A stretch of DNA of 64,000 nucleotides, from positions 12,571 through 76,570 of the forward strand of contig JAMPDF010000003.1 in NCBI GenBank assembly GCA_023665755.1, in the 5' to 3' direction. Shown here piece after piece: positions 40,848 through 50,546 of the stretch. This stretch comes from Prevotella sp. GTDB lineage: Bacteria > Bacillota_I > Bacilli_A > ML615J-28 > CAG-313. How positions within the stretch are numbered: position 1 is the first letter of the stretch; every line of letters begins with the position of its first letter. The translations under genes and the position numbers were made by a program. The notes beneath the pieces were generated by a model. The model made no database searches. It was not told the origin of the DNA and worked only from the letters and a program-made list of their open reading frames with translations.

Positions 40848-41655
40848 ACTATTGTCTTGTATCGATAGAATGATTTGTATACTAGCAAGTTTACTTCTCA
40901 TAACTTTAATGGGTTGTTTAGCTGTACTGCCTATTGCCAAATCAAAATCCTATTATATGAAAGAGCACGAGAAAAACCACGTTGAAACCATTTTAGAAAC
41001 TGAATCATTTAATGGAAAAGCACATATCCACTATGATGAAAATCATGAATCATATTTGCATTATTTACCTGTTTATGATATTACCAAACAGGATATAGAA
41101 ACGGCTACCTCTCATATTATTGATTATTTGTATCATCAAGATGTGACAAGTATGCAATTTCAATTGGATACTTCAGAAGGTAAAATTGATTTCTTTTCCA
41201 AGCAAGCCATTGATCATATGACCGATGTAAAAGTCTTATTTATAGGCGGGATTCGGCTTTGCTATATATCTATCTTATTATTCGTTTTATGTATTGTATA
41301 TATTGGATTTTTCTATCGCCGGATTCAACCTATCTTGGCCAAAACCTATTTGATCACAGTGACTAGTTTTGTTGTTTTCACTTTCATTGTTGCAACATAT
41401 GCTATTTTAGACTTCGATAGTGCTTTTGTATTTTTCCATCAAATTATCTTCCCTGATAGTGAAAAAGTAAATCTTGCGCTTTCGTTTAGTTATTGTGATA
41501 CCCTAACTAATTTACTTACTGGAGAGTTTTTTATGCACATCGGTCTTTTGATAGGTATTATTTTTCTTGCATTACTTTTGATTAGCCTTGCTATTACTCT
41601 AGTAATTCAAAAATATGGTCATCTTTGGTTTAAAAAAATTGCTAACAAAAGTTAG
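40837..41655 (+). CDS. Lit-like lipoprotein transacylase (TIGR01906/DUF1461 membrane protein)
   Basis: Membrane protein of 272 residues: one N-terminal helix, an extracytoplasmic domain (about 35-125), then three more helices. The family positions DHMTDV (H127) and FFHQIIFPD (H201) fit the two conserved histidines of the TIGR01906 family, to which the lipoprotein intramolecular transacylase Lit belongs (established knowledge). Lit moves an acyl chain onto the N-terminus to give lyso-lipoproteins. The gene overlaps lgt by 11 bp, which supports a role in lipoprotein processing. The exact activity is inferred; start may be either of two adjacent ATGs. Confidence 0.72.
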   Translation: MMHKLLSCIDRMICILASLLLITLMGCLAVLPIAKSKSYYMKEHEKNHVETILETESFNGKAHIHYDENHESYLHYLPVYDITKQDIETATSHIIDYLYHQDVTSMQFQLDTSEGKIDFFSKQAIDHMTDVKVLFIGGIRLCYISILLFVLCIVYIGFFYRRIQPILAKTYLITVTSFVVFTFIVATYAILDFDSAFVFFHQIIFPDSEKVNLALSFSYCDTLTNLLTGEFFMHIGLLIGIIFLALLLISLAITLVIQKYGHLWFKKIANKS

Positions 41656-41663
41656 CAATTTTT
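41635..41663. terminator. Bidirectional terminator of lgt operon and eno
   Basis: AAAATTGCTAAC (41635-41646) and GTTAGCAATTTT (41651-41662) form a 12-bp stem with a 4-nt loop, with A and T runs. Confidence 0.88.
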
Positions 41664-41672
41664 ATTTTTTAT

Positions 41673-43004
<1,332 letters not shown>

Positions 43005-43060
43005 CTATATCCCCTATAGATTATACTTTCTTTTTCCTCATTTTAAAAAATATATATGCT

Positions 43061-44020
43061 TTATTTCCTTTTCTCTACTTGGTCTTGAAAATAACCGGCT
43101 ACACCAATCATAGCTGCATTATCGGTACAGTTTTTCAAAGAAGGAACGGTGAACAAAATCCCCAATGCATCCATCTCTTCTTTCATCTTAGCACGCAATC
43201 CTTGATTTGCTGCTACACCACCAGCAAGTAGCACTTGTTTGGCTTGATACGCTTTTGCTGCCTTTACTGTTTTAGAAACGAGTACATCAACTACTGCATC
43301 TTGAAAACTTGCTGCAAGATCATTGTAATCTAAAGTTTCCCCTCTTGATTGATATTTGTGGTGCAGATTGATAACTGCAGATTTTAAACCTGAAAAACTG
43401 AAATCATAACTATCTTTTGATAATTTAACATGAGGAAGTGGATAAGATGGTTTTCCTAAATGGGCCATTTTATCTAAAATAGGACCACCAGGATACCCCA
43501 CTTCAACTACTCTAGCGACTTTATCATAGGCTTCCCCTACCGCATCATCTAGCGTCTCACCTAAAATTTCAAAAGAAAAATGTTCCTTCATCAAAACTAG
43601 TTCTGTATGTCCACCAGAAACAACTAATGCTATCAGTGGAAAATTAAAGTCATGTTCTAAATAATTGGCATAAATATGCCCATGAATGTGATTGACCATA
43701 ATGACTGGTAAATCATATGCAAGACCAATGGTCTTAGCCGCATTCACCCCTACCATCAAAGATCCAATTAAACCAGGCTCAGCGGTAACCGCAATCTTAT
43801 CGATATCAGTATAGTCTAATCCAGCTTCTTTCATCGCCGCATCTATGACATAAGTAATCTTTTCAATATGTCTACGACTAGCCACTTCTGGAACAACACC
43901 ACCATACAATTTGTGTATCTCAATTTGCGTATATACAACGTTGCACCATACTTTTTGACCATCTTCTACAATGGCTACACTCGTTTCATCGCAACTAGAT
44001 TCAATTGCTAATATTTTCAT
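43061..44020 (-). CDS. tsaD: tRNA threonylcarbamoyladenosine transferase TsaD
   Basis: Catalytic subunit for t6A37 of tRNAs reading ANN codons. An ASKHA-fold protein of 319 residues starting MKILAIESSCDETSVAIV, with metal histidines H111 and H115 in NHIHGHIYANYL, SGGHTELVLM and the late GGVAANQGLR. I start at this ATG because it overlaps the rimI stop (ATGA), with AAGGAG upstream; the longer frame to 44089 lies in rimI. Last gene of the tsaE-tsaB-rimI-tsaD set. Confidence 0.96.
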   Translation of the reverse strand: MKILAIESSCDETSVAIVEDGQKVWCNVVYTQIEIHKLYGGVVPEVASRRHIEKITYVIDAAMKEAGLDYTDIDKIAVTAEPGLIGSLMVGVNAAKTIGLAYDLPVIMVNHIHGHIYANYLEHDFNFPLIALVVSGGHTELVLMKEHFSFEILGETLDDAVGEAYDKVARVVEVGYPGGPILDKMAHLGKPSYPLPHVKLSKDSYDFSFSGLKSAVINLHHKYQSRGETLDYNDLAASFQDAVVDVLVSKTVKAAKAYQAKQVLLAGGVAANQGLRAKMKEEMDALGILFTVPSLKNCTDNAAMIGVAGYFQDQVEKRK

Positions 44021-44472
44021 ATATACTCCTTCAATAAAAGTAACGCATCTTCTTGATTTTGATAATAGGCCTTTCGCTTTCCCACACAAATAAATCCATT
44101 TTTTTGATAAAAACGAATTGCCTTTTCATTTGAAGAACGCACTTCTAGCGTAATTTTTTTCACATCTTTTAAATCTGTTACAACACAATCCCATAGCAAC
44201 TGACCAAAGCCTTGTCTTTGGTAGGCTTCATCAATCACAAAATTTAAGATTTCTGCTTCATGTAAAAAATAATATCTACCTATATAACCTATAACCCTAT
44301 GGTTATATTCCATAACATAAAAGCATACTCCATCCCCTTCACGATTCATTCTTTTTTGTTCTTCTTTTAAAAGTTCTTCGCCAAGGGTTTCTTTGAGATA
44401 CGCCTTTTCAAGTTCTACAATGCGCTGAATATCTCTTGGTTCTAGTAAACGAACATTAACCATTGATTTCAT
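44017..44472 (-). CDS. rimI: Ribosomal protein alanine acetyltransferase-like GNAT (RimI)
   Basis: Protein of 151 residues of the GNAT fold. The acetyl-CoA site is EAYQRQGFGQLLWD (Q/RxxGxG form), followed by LEVRSSNEKAIRFYQKNGF, a RimI signature. It sits between tsaB and tsaD as in many Bacillota. Start either at MKSMVNV (44472) or at the ATG three codons later, both inside the end of tsaB. Confidence 0.9.
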   Translation of the reverse strand: MKSMVNVRLLEPRDIQRIVELEKAYLKETLGEELLKEEQKRMNREGDGVCFYVMEYNHRVIGYIGRYYFLHEAEILNFVIDEAYQRQGFGQLLWDCVVTDLKDVKKITLEVRSSNEKAIRFYQKNGFICVGKRKAYYQNQEDALLLLKEYI

Positions 44473-45046
44473 TTCTCAAGTAATTGGGCACATACGTAAA
44501 AACATCTTCTACTTGATAGAGTTTTTTTTCAACGATTGCCTTTACCATTTCTTTTCTATGTTCAAACGCATCTGCACTGCCATCAATCATCGTATAGTCG
44601 CCAAATAATTGCAATTGCTCATCAGGACCAAATGTATCAGGTGTAGTAAAGGTGATTTCACCTTGTTGAATGCTCGCTCCTTTATAATAACTATGATTTT
44701 TTTTCGCCACTATTCGCGCTAGAAAAAGACCATTTTCTTTCATTTTTGAAGCAAGTAATAAATCTAACGTAGAAAAGCTATATAAAGGCTTATGCTTCAC
44801 TAAAGCAAGTACTTTAGCCACTGTCCCAGATATTCTTACACCTGTATAAGACCCAGGCCCCCTACCTACCAAAATTTCATCTATAGCCTCAACTGTGATG
44901 TTATTCTTTTCTAAAAATAAATGAAGAGCATCCACTAAAGTCTCAGAATGGTTATTCTTCGCATTCTTCACCATCATATCGACTACACCATCTTCATATA
45001 GACCCAAAAATAAGTCATAAGTTGAACTATCTATTAATAATTTCAT
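44456..45046 (-). CDS. tsaB: t6A synthesis protein TsaB
   Basis: Non-catalytic ASKHA partner that dimerises with TsaD. Protein of 196 residues with the start LLIDSSTYDLFLGL and the family stretch VGRGPGSYTGVRISGTVAK. Shorter than the E. coli protein but normal for Bacillota. Overlaps tsaE by 20 bp; TAGGAG precedes the ATG. Confidence 0.93.
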   Translation of the reverse strand: MKLLIDSSTYDLFLGLYEDGVVDMMVKNAKNNHSETLVDALHLFLEKNNITVEAIDEILVGRGPGSYTGVRISGTVAKVLALVKHKPLYSFSTLDLLLASKMKENGLFLARIVAKKNHSYYKGASIQQGEITFTTPDTFGPDEQLQLFGDYTMIDGSADAFEHRKEMVKAIVEKKLYQVEDVFTYVPNYLRNEING

Positions 45047-45512
45047 AATGTGCTCCTAAATATTTCATCAGTGATTCATCCATATTTTTACATTCTACCA
45101 TTCTTTCACAATCAGATAATCGATATATATTAATATACCAAGTTTCTTCTGGTAATAAATCTTCAATAATATTGGCCCATTCAATCACGGTTAGACCTTG
45201 TTGATAAAAATATTCTTCTAATTCAAAGTCAGTGGTACTATCACTTAAACGATATACATCTAGGTGATATAATTGATGAATACCATGAATCGGTTGATGA
45301 GCGTCATACACTTTCATGATAGTAAAAGTTGGACTATTGATGATTCGCCCCACTTGAAGGGCTTGTCCAATTCCTTTGGTAAAGGTTGTTTTTCCAGCAC
45401 CCAAATCACCATTTAAGGCAATGACTTGTGCAGGAAAAGCAAACTGAGCAATATCAAAAGCGAATTGTTGCATTTCTTCGATATGATGAATTTTAAATTG
45501 AATTGTTGTCAT
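45027..45512 (-). CDS. tsaE: t6A synthesis ATPase TsaE
   Basis: P-loop ATPase that activates the TsaBD complex. Protein of 161 residues with Walker A GDLGAGKTT at residues 35-43, INSPTFTIMKVY, HLDVYRL and VIEWANII. The ATG overlaps the end of the amidase gene (ATGA). Confidence 0.95.
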   Translation of the reverse strand: MTTIQFKIHHIEEMQQFAFDIAQFAFPAQVIALNGDLGAGKTTFTKGIGQALQVGRIINSPTFTIMKVYDAHQPIHGIHQLYHLDVYRLSDSTTDFELEEYFYQQGLTVIEWANIIEDLLPEETWYINIYRLSDCERMVECKNMDESLMKYLGAHYEIINR

Positions 45513-46177
45513 ATGTTTCTACTTTCTTCTATATAACAAAGGATACCTGTATAGATTGAAAAAGCAATCTGTTGTAAGTAAGTATCACTTGTTAAATGTG
45601 CTAAATCATTTGTGTTGGTTAGAAAACCAAGTTCTACCAAACACCCTGTTTTATGGGTATGATCTAATAAATATTTACCCGAAATTGCTTTGGCTTGTCT
45701 AGGATTACTAGGATGTAATATCCGAAGTTGTTCCATCATAATAGTTGCAAACTGTTTATTTTCATTTACAGTTGTGCTATAAAATGTCTGCGCTCCTTCC
45801 ACACTACTAGCAGGATATGCATTGGCATGAACACTAACATATAATAAGCAATTGGATTCATTGATCCATTTGACTCTTTTATGAATATCTTCTTTCTTAG
45901 AAGTTGAAAGGGCTTCATCTTTTGTTCTTGTCATTTTGACTTGAATACTCGTTTTTTCTAAATAGGATTGAATATAAAGGCAAGTCGTTAGTGTAATATC
46001 CTTTTCTAATATGGTTTTATCCAAGGAGGTTGCTCCCCCATCAAAACCACCATGACCAGGGTCAAGATAAATAAGCCAAGTATTGTTTGTTATCGCATAC
46101 ACTTTTTGAACAACAAAACAAGCCATTACTATCAATAAAATTGTTAAACTTATTTGTACGATTTTTCTTTTTTTCAC
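45509..46177 (-). CDS. cwlD: N-acetylmuramoyl-L-alanine amidase, CwlD-like
   Basis: Amidase_3 family zinc enzyme of 222 residues with an N-terminal membrane anchor or signal (about 8-28). Zinc-site stretches are YLDPGHGGFDGGA (H42), LYVSVHANAYP and CLVELGFLTN. Its length, anchor and lack of cell-wall repeats fit CwlD, which removes peptide side chains to make the muramic-lactam of the spore cortex. With spoVM and yunB in this window that role is plausible, though a vegetative amidase is possible. Start GTG 46177 chosen because GGTGA lies 7 nt upstream; another GTG is at 46186. Confidence 0.78.
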   Translation of the reverse strand: MKKRKIVQISLTILLIVMACFVVQKVYAITNNTWLIYLDPGHGGFDGGATSLDKTILEKDITLTTCLYIQSYLEKTSIQVKMTRTKDEALSTSKKEDIHKRVKWINESNCLLYVSVHANAYPASSVEGAQTFYSTTVNENKQFATIMMEQLRILHPSNPRQAKAISGKYLLDHTHKTGCLVELGFLTNTNDLAHLTSDTYLQQIAFSIYTGILCYIEESRNI

Positions 46178-46230
46178 AATAGTCACCAGTACTATTGTAT
46201 TTGTAATATAGATAAATTATGTCATTTGAT

Positions 46231-46791
46231 CTAACTTAAAAAAAGTTGATTGAGTTGTTCGATTAATTCTTCTTGTTGGGCTTTTGTCATTTCTGGCAAT
46301 ACCCCATTCTCATTTTTGATATGACTATCCACAGTGTTGAGATGAAATGCTACTACACGCCCTTGAATAACCTTTATCAGTGTGGGTGCATTTACCCTAT
46401 TTTTTTCCGGATCTAAAATCGTTTGAAGATAACTTGCTACCAATTTAGAAAAATGGTCATAATCTTTGTTCTGTTCATCATCCCTCATCTGTTTGATATC
46501 CATATAATAAATGGTTTGAATATGATGGTTTTTGGCCTCTGTATTAAGAACACCCATTAGAGCTTGACACCATGGACAAGTAGGAAATCCCATAATCAAA
46601 TAGAAATCTTCTTCTTGCTCAAAACGGTTGATGACTTCTTCTACTTGTATGGTTTCAAAAACATGATGTTGATCCGTAAGTCCCGGGTATTCTTCTTGTA
46701 TACGGCGCTTGGACTGATTGCAACTACCTAATACAAATAGTAAAGTTCCCATTAAGGCCAAGAATACGATTGTTTCAAATCCCTTATTCAT
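46231..46791 (-). CDS. Thioredoxin-fold lipoprotein
   Basis: Protein of 186 residues. A lipoprotein signal (FVLGSC, lipidated C24) is followed by a thioredoxin-like domain with the redox pair CPWC at residues 72-75 (MGFPTCPWCQALM) and a later cis-proline region (RVNAPTLIKV). It would act as an extracytoplasmic disulphide oxidoreductase or redox sensor. It overlaps the S1-protein gene, giving an odd operon of redox, RNA-binding and t6A genes. Confidence 0.8.
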   Translation of the reverse strand: MNKGFETIVFLALMGTLLFVLGSCNQSKRRIQEEYPGLTDQHHVFETIQVEEVINRFEQEEDFYLIMGFPTCPWCQALMGVLNTEAKNHHIQTIYYMDIKQMRDDEQNKDYDHFSKLVASYLQTILDPEKNRVNAPTLIKVIQGRVVAFHLNTVDSHIKNENGVLPEMTKAQQEELIEQLNQLFLS

Positions 46792-47119
46792 CTTTCAACT
46801 CCTTGTAATTGCTAATCCATTTAGGTAACATCTCGCCAAGTGGTTGAAATCCTACCTCATATTCTGGAACACGACATCTGACTCCTCTCGTTTTATGAAT
46901 TTGTTTGTAACTTAATTTCACACGATGACTCTCCTCGTCTACTTCAATTACCTTTAAACGAAGTTCTTGACCAATTTTCACAAAATCATTGATATTCTTG
47001 ACATAATTATCCGAAAACTCTGAAATGTGCACAAGTCCATCATAGTCTCCTATGACTACAAAGGCTCCATAGCCTAAAATGTTGGTGATTTTACCATTTA
47101 CAATATCTCCTGGTTTCAT
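46784..47119 (-). CDS. S1-domain RNA-binding protein (YugI/CvfD-like)
   Basis: Protein of 111 residues. Residues 1-75 are an S1 domain: MKPGDIVNGKITNILGYGAF, then GLVHISEFSDNYVKNI and LKVIEVDEESHRVKLSYKQI. The C-terminal ~35 residues are specific. It resembles the general-stress S1 proteins of Bacillus and Streptococcus, which bind ribosomes or mRNA. I start at MKPGDIV since GAGGTGGAAG lies just upstream; the longer frame overlaps the nifU-like gene. Confidence 0.83.
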   Translation of the reverse strand: MKPGDIVNGKITNILGYGAFVVIGDYDGLVHISEFSDNYVKNINDFVKIGQELRLKVIEVDEESHRVKLSYKQIHKTRGVRCRVPEYEVGFQPLGEMLPKWISNYKELKDE

Positions 47120-47129
47120 CTTCCACCTC

Positions 47130-47369
47130 TTAGTCTTCGACAACTTCTACGCCAATGACACCTGGTACTTCTTCTAACAGAAGCGCTTCTACACCATTCG
47201 TAATGGTATCATCACTAGAGGAACACCCAATACATGCCCCTAATAAACGAACATAAACAATGCCGTTTTCAAATTTCACATAATCTAAATCTCCACCATC
47301 AGCATTTAGATATGGTCTTAATTTTTTAATTGTTTGTTTGATTAATTTTTCTGTTTGTTCTTGATTCAT
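47130..47369 (-). CDS. NifU C-terminal-domain Fe-S scaffold (Nfu-type)
   Basis: Protein of 79 residues. The stretch LNADGGDLDYVKFENGIVYV followed by LLGACIGCSSSDDTI carries the CxxC (C46, C49) that binds a bridging 4Fe-4S cluster. It is the stand-alone Nfu form (B. subtilis YutI-like). First gene of the operon that continues to tsaD. Confidence 0.93.
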   Translation of the reverse strand: MNQEQTEKLIKQTIKKLRPYLNADGGDLDYVKFENGIVYVRLLGACIGCSSSDDTITNGVEALLLEEVPGVIGVEVVED

Positions 47370-47447
47370 AATACTTCACCTATTTTCTATCTTATTATAC
47401 ACCATTTTGTTTATTTTAGGTTAAAATTTGTTACATATTTTCATTTT

Positions 47448-48086
47448 TTATTGAGGTAGAGCTTCAATAGTGCCATTCCCACTATAATAGTAATAAGGGA
47501 TTTCGCCTTGCACCACTTGTGAAACAAGAAGAATGTGTGTAACATAATCGACTTGTTCTTTTTTTAGAGGAATAATGGTCTCCACAAAAATTTCTATTTT
47601 TAAGTAAATCTCTAATAACATATTGTTGATACCTAGTGATTTACTTTTGGTACAAATATCACTTTTATAGGCACCTATGGGAAGTACTCGAATGGGTATG
47701 CTCGGTCCAACAGTGGTAAATAACGATTTAGATAATAACAATCCTAGTGGTAGCTCAATATGTGTAATGGATTCCTCTACCACACCTTGGTCTAACAATT
47801 TGCCGATTGTTTGGTTAGTTTCAATTAAGATTTGATTGGTTATATCACTATTGATATAAATGCTCTTAATGGTGTTACTTTCATCTTTGATATAGGTAAC
47901 CAATTGTTGATGATTCATATATTTTTGCGTAGGTTCTAATATGGCATTTGTCACTACATCTGTTAATTTCTTTTGAATAGCTTGTTCTAAATAAGTAGAA
48001 GATCGTACACTAAAATAATTATCAGCCATAGCAAGTAGTCCTATGGGTAAAACGACAAGAAGAATCAATAGAACTAATTTTTTCAT
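47448..48086 (-). CDS. yunB: Sporulation protein YunB
   Basis: Protein of 212 residues with one N-terminal transmembrane helix (MKKLVLLILLVVLPIGLLAM). The conserved region GPSIPIRVLPIGAYKSD, then SLGINNMLLEIYLKIE and a late VTHILLVSQVVQGEIPYYYY match the YunB family, expressed in the mother cell and needed for proper spores. I start at MKKLVLL since AGAGGTG lies upstream. Stands alone. Confidence 0.85.
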   Translation of the reverse strand: MKKLVLLILLVVLPIGLLAMADNYFSVRSSTYLEQAIQKKLTDVVTNAILEPTQKYMNHQQLVTYIKDESNTIKSIYINSDITNQILIETNQTIGKLLDQGVVEESITHIELPLGLLLSKSLFTTVGPSIPIRVLPIGAYKSDICTKSKSLGINNMLLEIYLKIEIFVETIIPLKKEQVDYVTHILLVSQVVQGEIPYYYYSGNGTIEALPQ

Positions 48087-48145
48087 TACAAACACCTCTT
48101 CTATTATATATATATTATTATATATGTCATGACTATCGCAATCAT

Positions 48146-48179
48146 GAAAAAAAGAATGCAGAAATATCTACACTCTTTT
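48146..48179 (-). terminator. Probable terminator after ispDF
   Basis: AAAGAGTGTAGA and TTCTGCATTCTTT (minus strand) form an imperfect stem with seven T after it. It would end the 56-48 kb operon. Confidence 0.6.
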
Positions 48180-48194
48180 CTACCTAGCCTATAT

Positions 48195-49337
48195 TTAATC
48201 TCGTTTTCTAATCAAGACTACTGCTTCACTTGCAACACCTAATCCACTACCAATTAACCCTTGTTTTTCTAAAGTAGTTGCCTTCACATTCACATAATTA
48301 GCATGTGTGAGTGCTTTGATATGATTAGCCATACGGATTTTGTGCTCTTTCAAATTAGGTTTTTCTAAATAAACGATAACATCTAGGTTTTCTACAACAT
48401 AACCTTCCATACGCACTTCTTTCATTACTTCTTCGACGAAATAACTAGAGTCTATGTTTAAAAAAGCATCGTCTGTATCTGGAAATAAAGTACCTAAATC
48501 CCCTAGTCCTAAAGCCCCCATAATAGACTCAGCTACAACATGGTAGACAACATCCGCATCACTATGTCCTTTTAGTCCCCAAGGCGTGTCAAATTGTACA
48601 CCACCTAGTATCAACTTTCTTGTTTTATCAATCGGATGAAAATCAAAAGAATGCCCTACTTTATACTGATTACGATGGGTCAAATAATACGTCACTAAAT
48701 CCATATCTTCAATAGTCGTTACTTTTAGATTAGGTCTTGATTCTTCTACAAAAGCAACTGGAAGTTGTTGTTCAAATAAACGAATTTCATCTGTAATTTC
48801 TATAGGTGAAATATCGGCATCAATGATTTCGGAAAATAAATCACTTCGAAAAAATTGTGGTGTTGAAACTGCCTTTAGTGCTTCTCTTGCAATTGTTTTT
48901 ACACCAATTGTGGTATCTTTTACTGTGTCATATACTTTATGATATAACGTACCACATGCATATCGTTCCATTTGTTCCATCAAGTGATTGATATCTTCCA
49001 TTTGAATCATTGGTCTTGCGGCATCATGAATCAAAACAAAATCCGTATTGACTTTTTGTAGCGCTCTTTGCACACTTTCAAAACGAGTTGCACCACCTTC
49101 TACAAATGTCACTTTTTCATCATCATAATTTTGATATACAATGGATTGAATTTCTTCACTAATATCAGATGATACTGGGATATATAGATGTTGAATAGCA
49201 GGATGATTAATCAACACATCTAAACTATACACAAAAAGAGGTTTTTGATGTACTTGATAAAGTAGTTTATTTTCGCTATGGCAAAAACGTTCACTTTTTC
49301 CTGCCATCAGCAAAATAGCACTAATGGTTAGATTCAT
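48195..49337 (-). CDS. ispDF: Bifunctional IspD-IspF (MEP isoprenoid pathway)
   Basis: Protein of 380 residues. Residues 1-220 are IspD (CTP-binding LMAGKSERF, a variant of the usual AAGxGxR; later VLIHDAARPMI), making CDP-methylerythritol. Residues 225-380 are IspF (metal-site D232/H234 in GHSFDFHP, LKGHSDADVVYH, LGTLFPDTD), making the cyclic diphosphate. The two domains are joined without a gap. IspE is not in the window. It is the last gene of the operon starting with the helicase-like protein; its ATG overlaps the PAS protein gene by 17 bp. Confidence 0.93.
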   Translation of the reverse strand: MNLTISAILLMAGKSERFCHSENKLLYQVHQKPLFVYSLDVLINHPAIQHLYIPVSSDISEEIQSIVYQNYDDEKVTFVEGGATRFESVQRALQKVNTDFVLIHDAARPMIQMEDINHLMEQMERYACGTLYHKVYDTVKDTTIGVKTIAREALKAVSTPQFFRSDLFSEIIDADISPIEITDEIRLFEQQLPVAFVEESRPNLKVTTIEDMDLVTYYLTHRNQYKVGHSFDFHPIDKTRKLILGGVQFDTPWGLKGHSDADVVYHVVAESIMGALGLGDLGTLFPDTDDAFLNIDSSYFVEEVMKEVRMEGYVVENLDVIVYLEKPNLKEHKIRMANHIKALTHANYVNVKATTLEKQGLIGSGLGVASEAVVLIRKRD

Positions 49338-50541
49338 GTTGTTCTCCTAACACGACATTCAATATAGACATCGTTTTTTCTAACTTAGATTGAATATTTC
49401 TAGAAGCAAGTGCTTGAATTTGATCTATATTTTCTTCTTTATGGGACGTACTTTTTCGTTTTTCTGGTGTATTTGCTCCACCAATACGAATAATAGAAAG
49501 TAATCCATAATCTTTTCTCATATAAATAGAATCTTCTTCTACTGTATAATAGGTATCCGCAATCAATAAACGATATTTTAATTTTGTAATCGAAAGACTA
49601 TTGACCGTTTCAGCTTGTTCTAAATAAGCACTTACATCTTCTGGATGAATATGCGAAAAAATTTCTTCAAATACATATTCCTTTTTATCTGTTTTGGTAT
49701 AGGTGCGCATACAATCCGTTGCAACATACACTGCATTTTGATAATCATAATACAAGACAACCCCTTCAGACATACTCATTAACATATCTAATTGTAAATA
49801 AGCATCTTCTAAATTGGTACAAGCAGCTTTCACCAATCCTTTTAGTTTTTCTACTACATTGATATTGTCACGATAAAAATAGACATTTCTTGCAACAAGT
49901 GTATTCTTTCGATAAACTGGTTGAATAATCCCTTCATACCGAATACATTCTGTGTCTAATTGTTTATCTTGTGCCATATTATCTACTTCCATACTGAAAC
50001 GATAGACATTGTGTTTACTATTGCACTCTTTGAATTCGGATAAGAATCCCGCAACGTTATTGAGACTAAATTCTTGTTTATTGAGGGTTCGAATATTCAT
50101 ATTATCAAAAATAAACTTCCACCCTCGATTTTGTAAAATCTCTTTTTTAGACAACTTTGTTAGTTTCAAAATAGAGCCACTACAATCAATCACCCGATCT
50201 TTGGCGTTCATTTGGACATAAAAATCATATTCATTATTTTTAATATATTCTGCTGTTTTTTCATGGATGACCTTATGCGTATACAATAAAAGTGAAAAAT
50301 CAAACAAGCTATATAACAATACCAAACTATCTAACACCAAGAATAAGATAATCCAAACTCGAGTAAGTGTAGGAATAAACATCCCACCTAGTAATAAGAA
50401 AAAAGAAAGTACACCATCTACTACTTGTTTATTTTCTAATAAACAAACTTTCATGGTATCTAAGGCTAGAACAAATACCAAGATAATGACCAAAAATAAA
50501 ATTTGTGTTGGCTCAAAATGAGCAAATATAGCTAAGCTCAT
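49321..50541 (-). CDS. Membrane protein with PAS-like sensor domains
   Basis: Protein of 406 residues. The first ~100 residues hold about three transmembrane helices. Then come two PAS-like domains (about 105-210: VQMNAKDRVIDCSGSILKLT; about 240-350: MLMSMSEGVVLYYDYQNAVY and FSHIHPEDVSAYL), and a short coiled tail. There is no kinase, GGDEF or effector domain, so it may modulate a partner. It lies directly after cdaA, where other Bacilli have the CdaA regulator YbbR/CdaR, so a regulatory link to c-di-AMP synthesis is an inference from position. Confidence 0.65.
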   Translation of the reverse strand: MSLAIFAHFEPTQILFLVIILVFVLALDTMKVCLLENKQVVDGVLSFFLLLGGMFIPTLTRVWIILFLVLDSLVLLYSLFDFSLLLYTHKVIHEKTAEYIKNNEYDFYVQMNAKDRVIDCSGSILKLTKLSKKEILQNRGWKFIFDNMNIRTLNKQEFSLNNVAGFLSEFKECNSKHNVYRFSMEVDNMAQDKQLDTECIRYEGIIQPVYRKNTLVARNVYFYRDNINVVEKLKGLVKAACTNLEDAYLQLDMLMSMSEGVVLYYDYQNAVYVATDCMRTYTKTDKKEYVFEEIFSHIHPEDVSAYLEQAETVNSLSITKLKYRLLIADTYYTVEEDSIYMRKDYGLLSIIRIGGANTPEKRKSTSHKEENIDQIQALASRNIQSKLEKTMSILNVVLGEQHESNH

Positions 50542-50546
50542 ATCTG

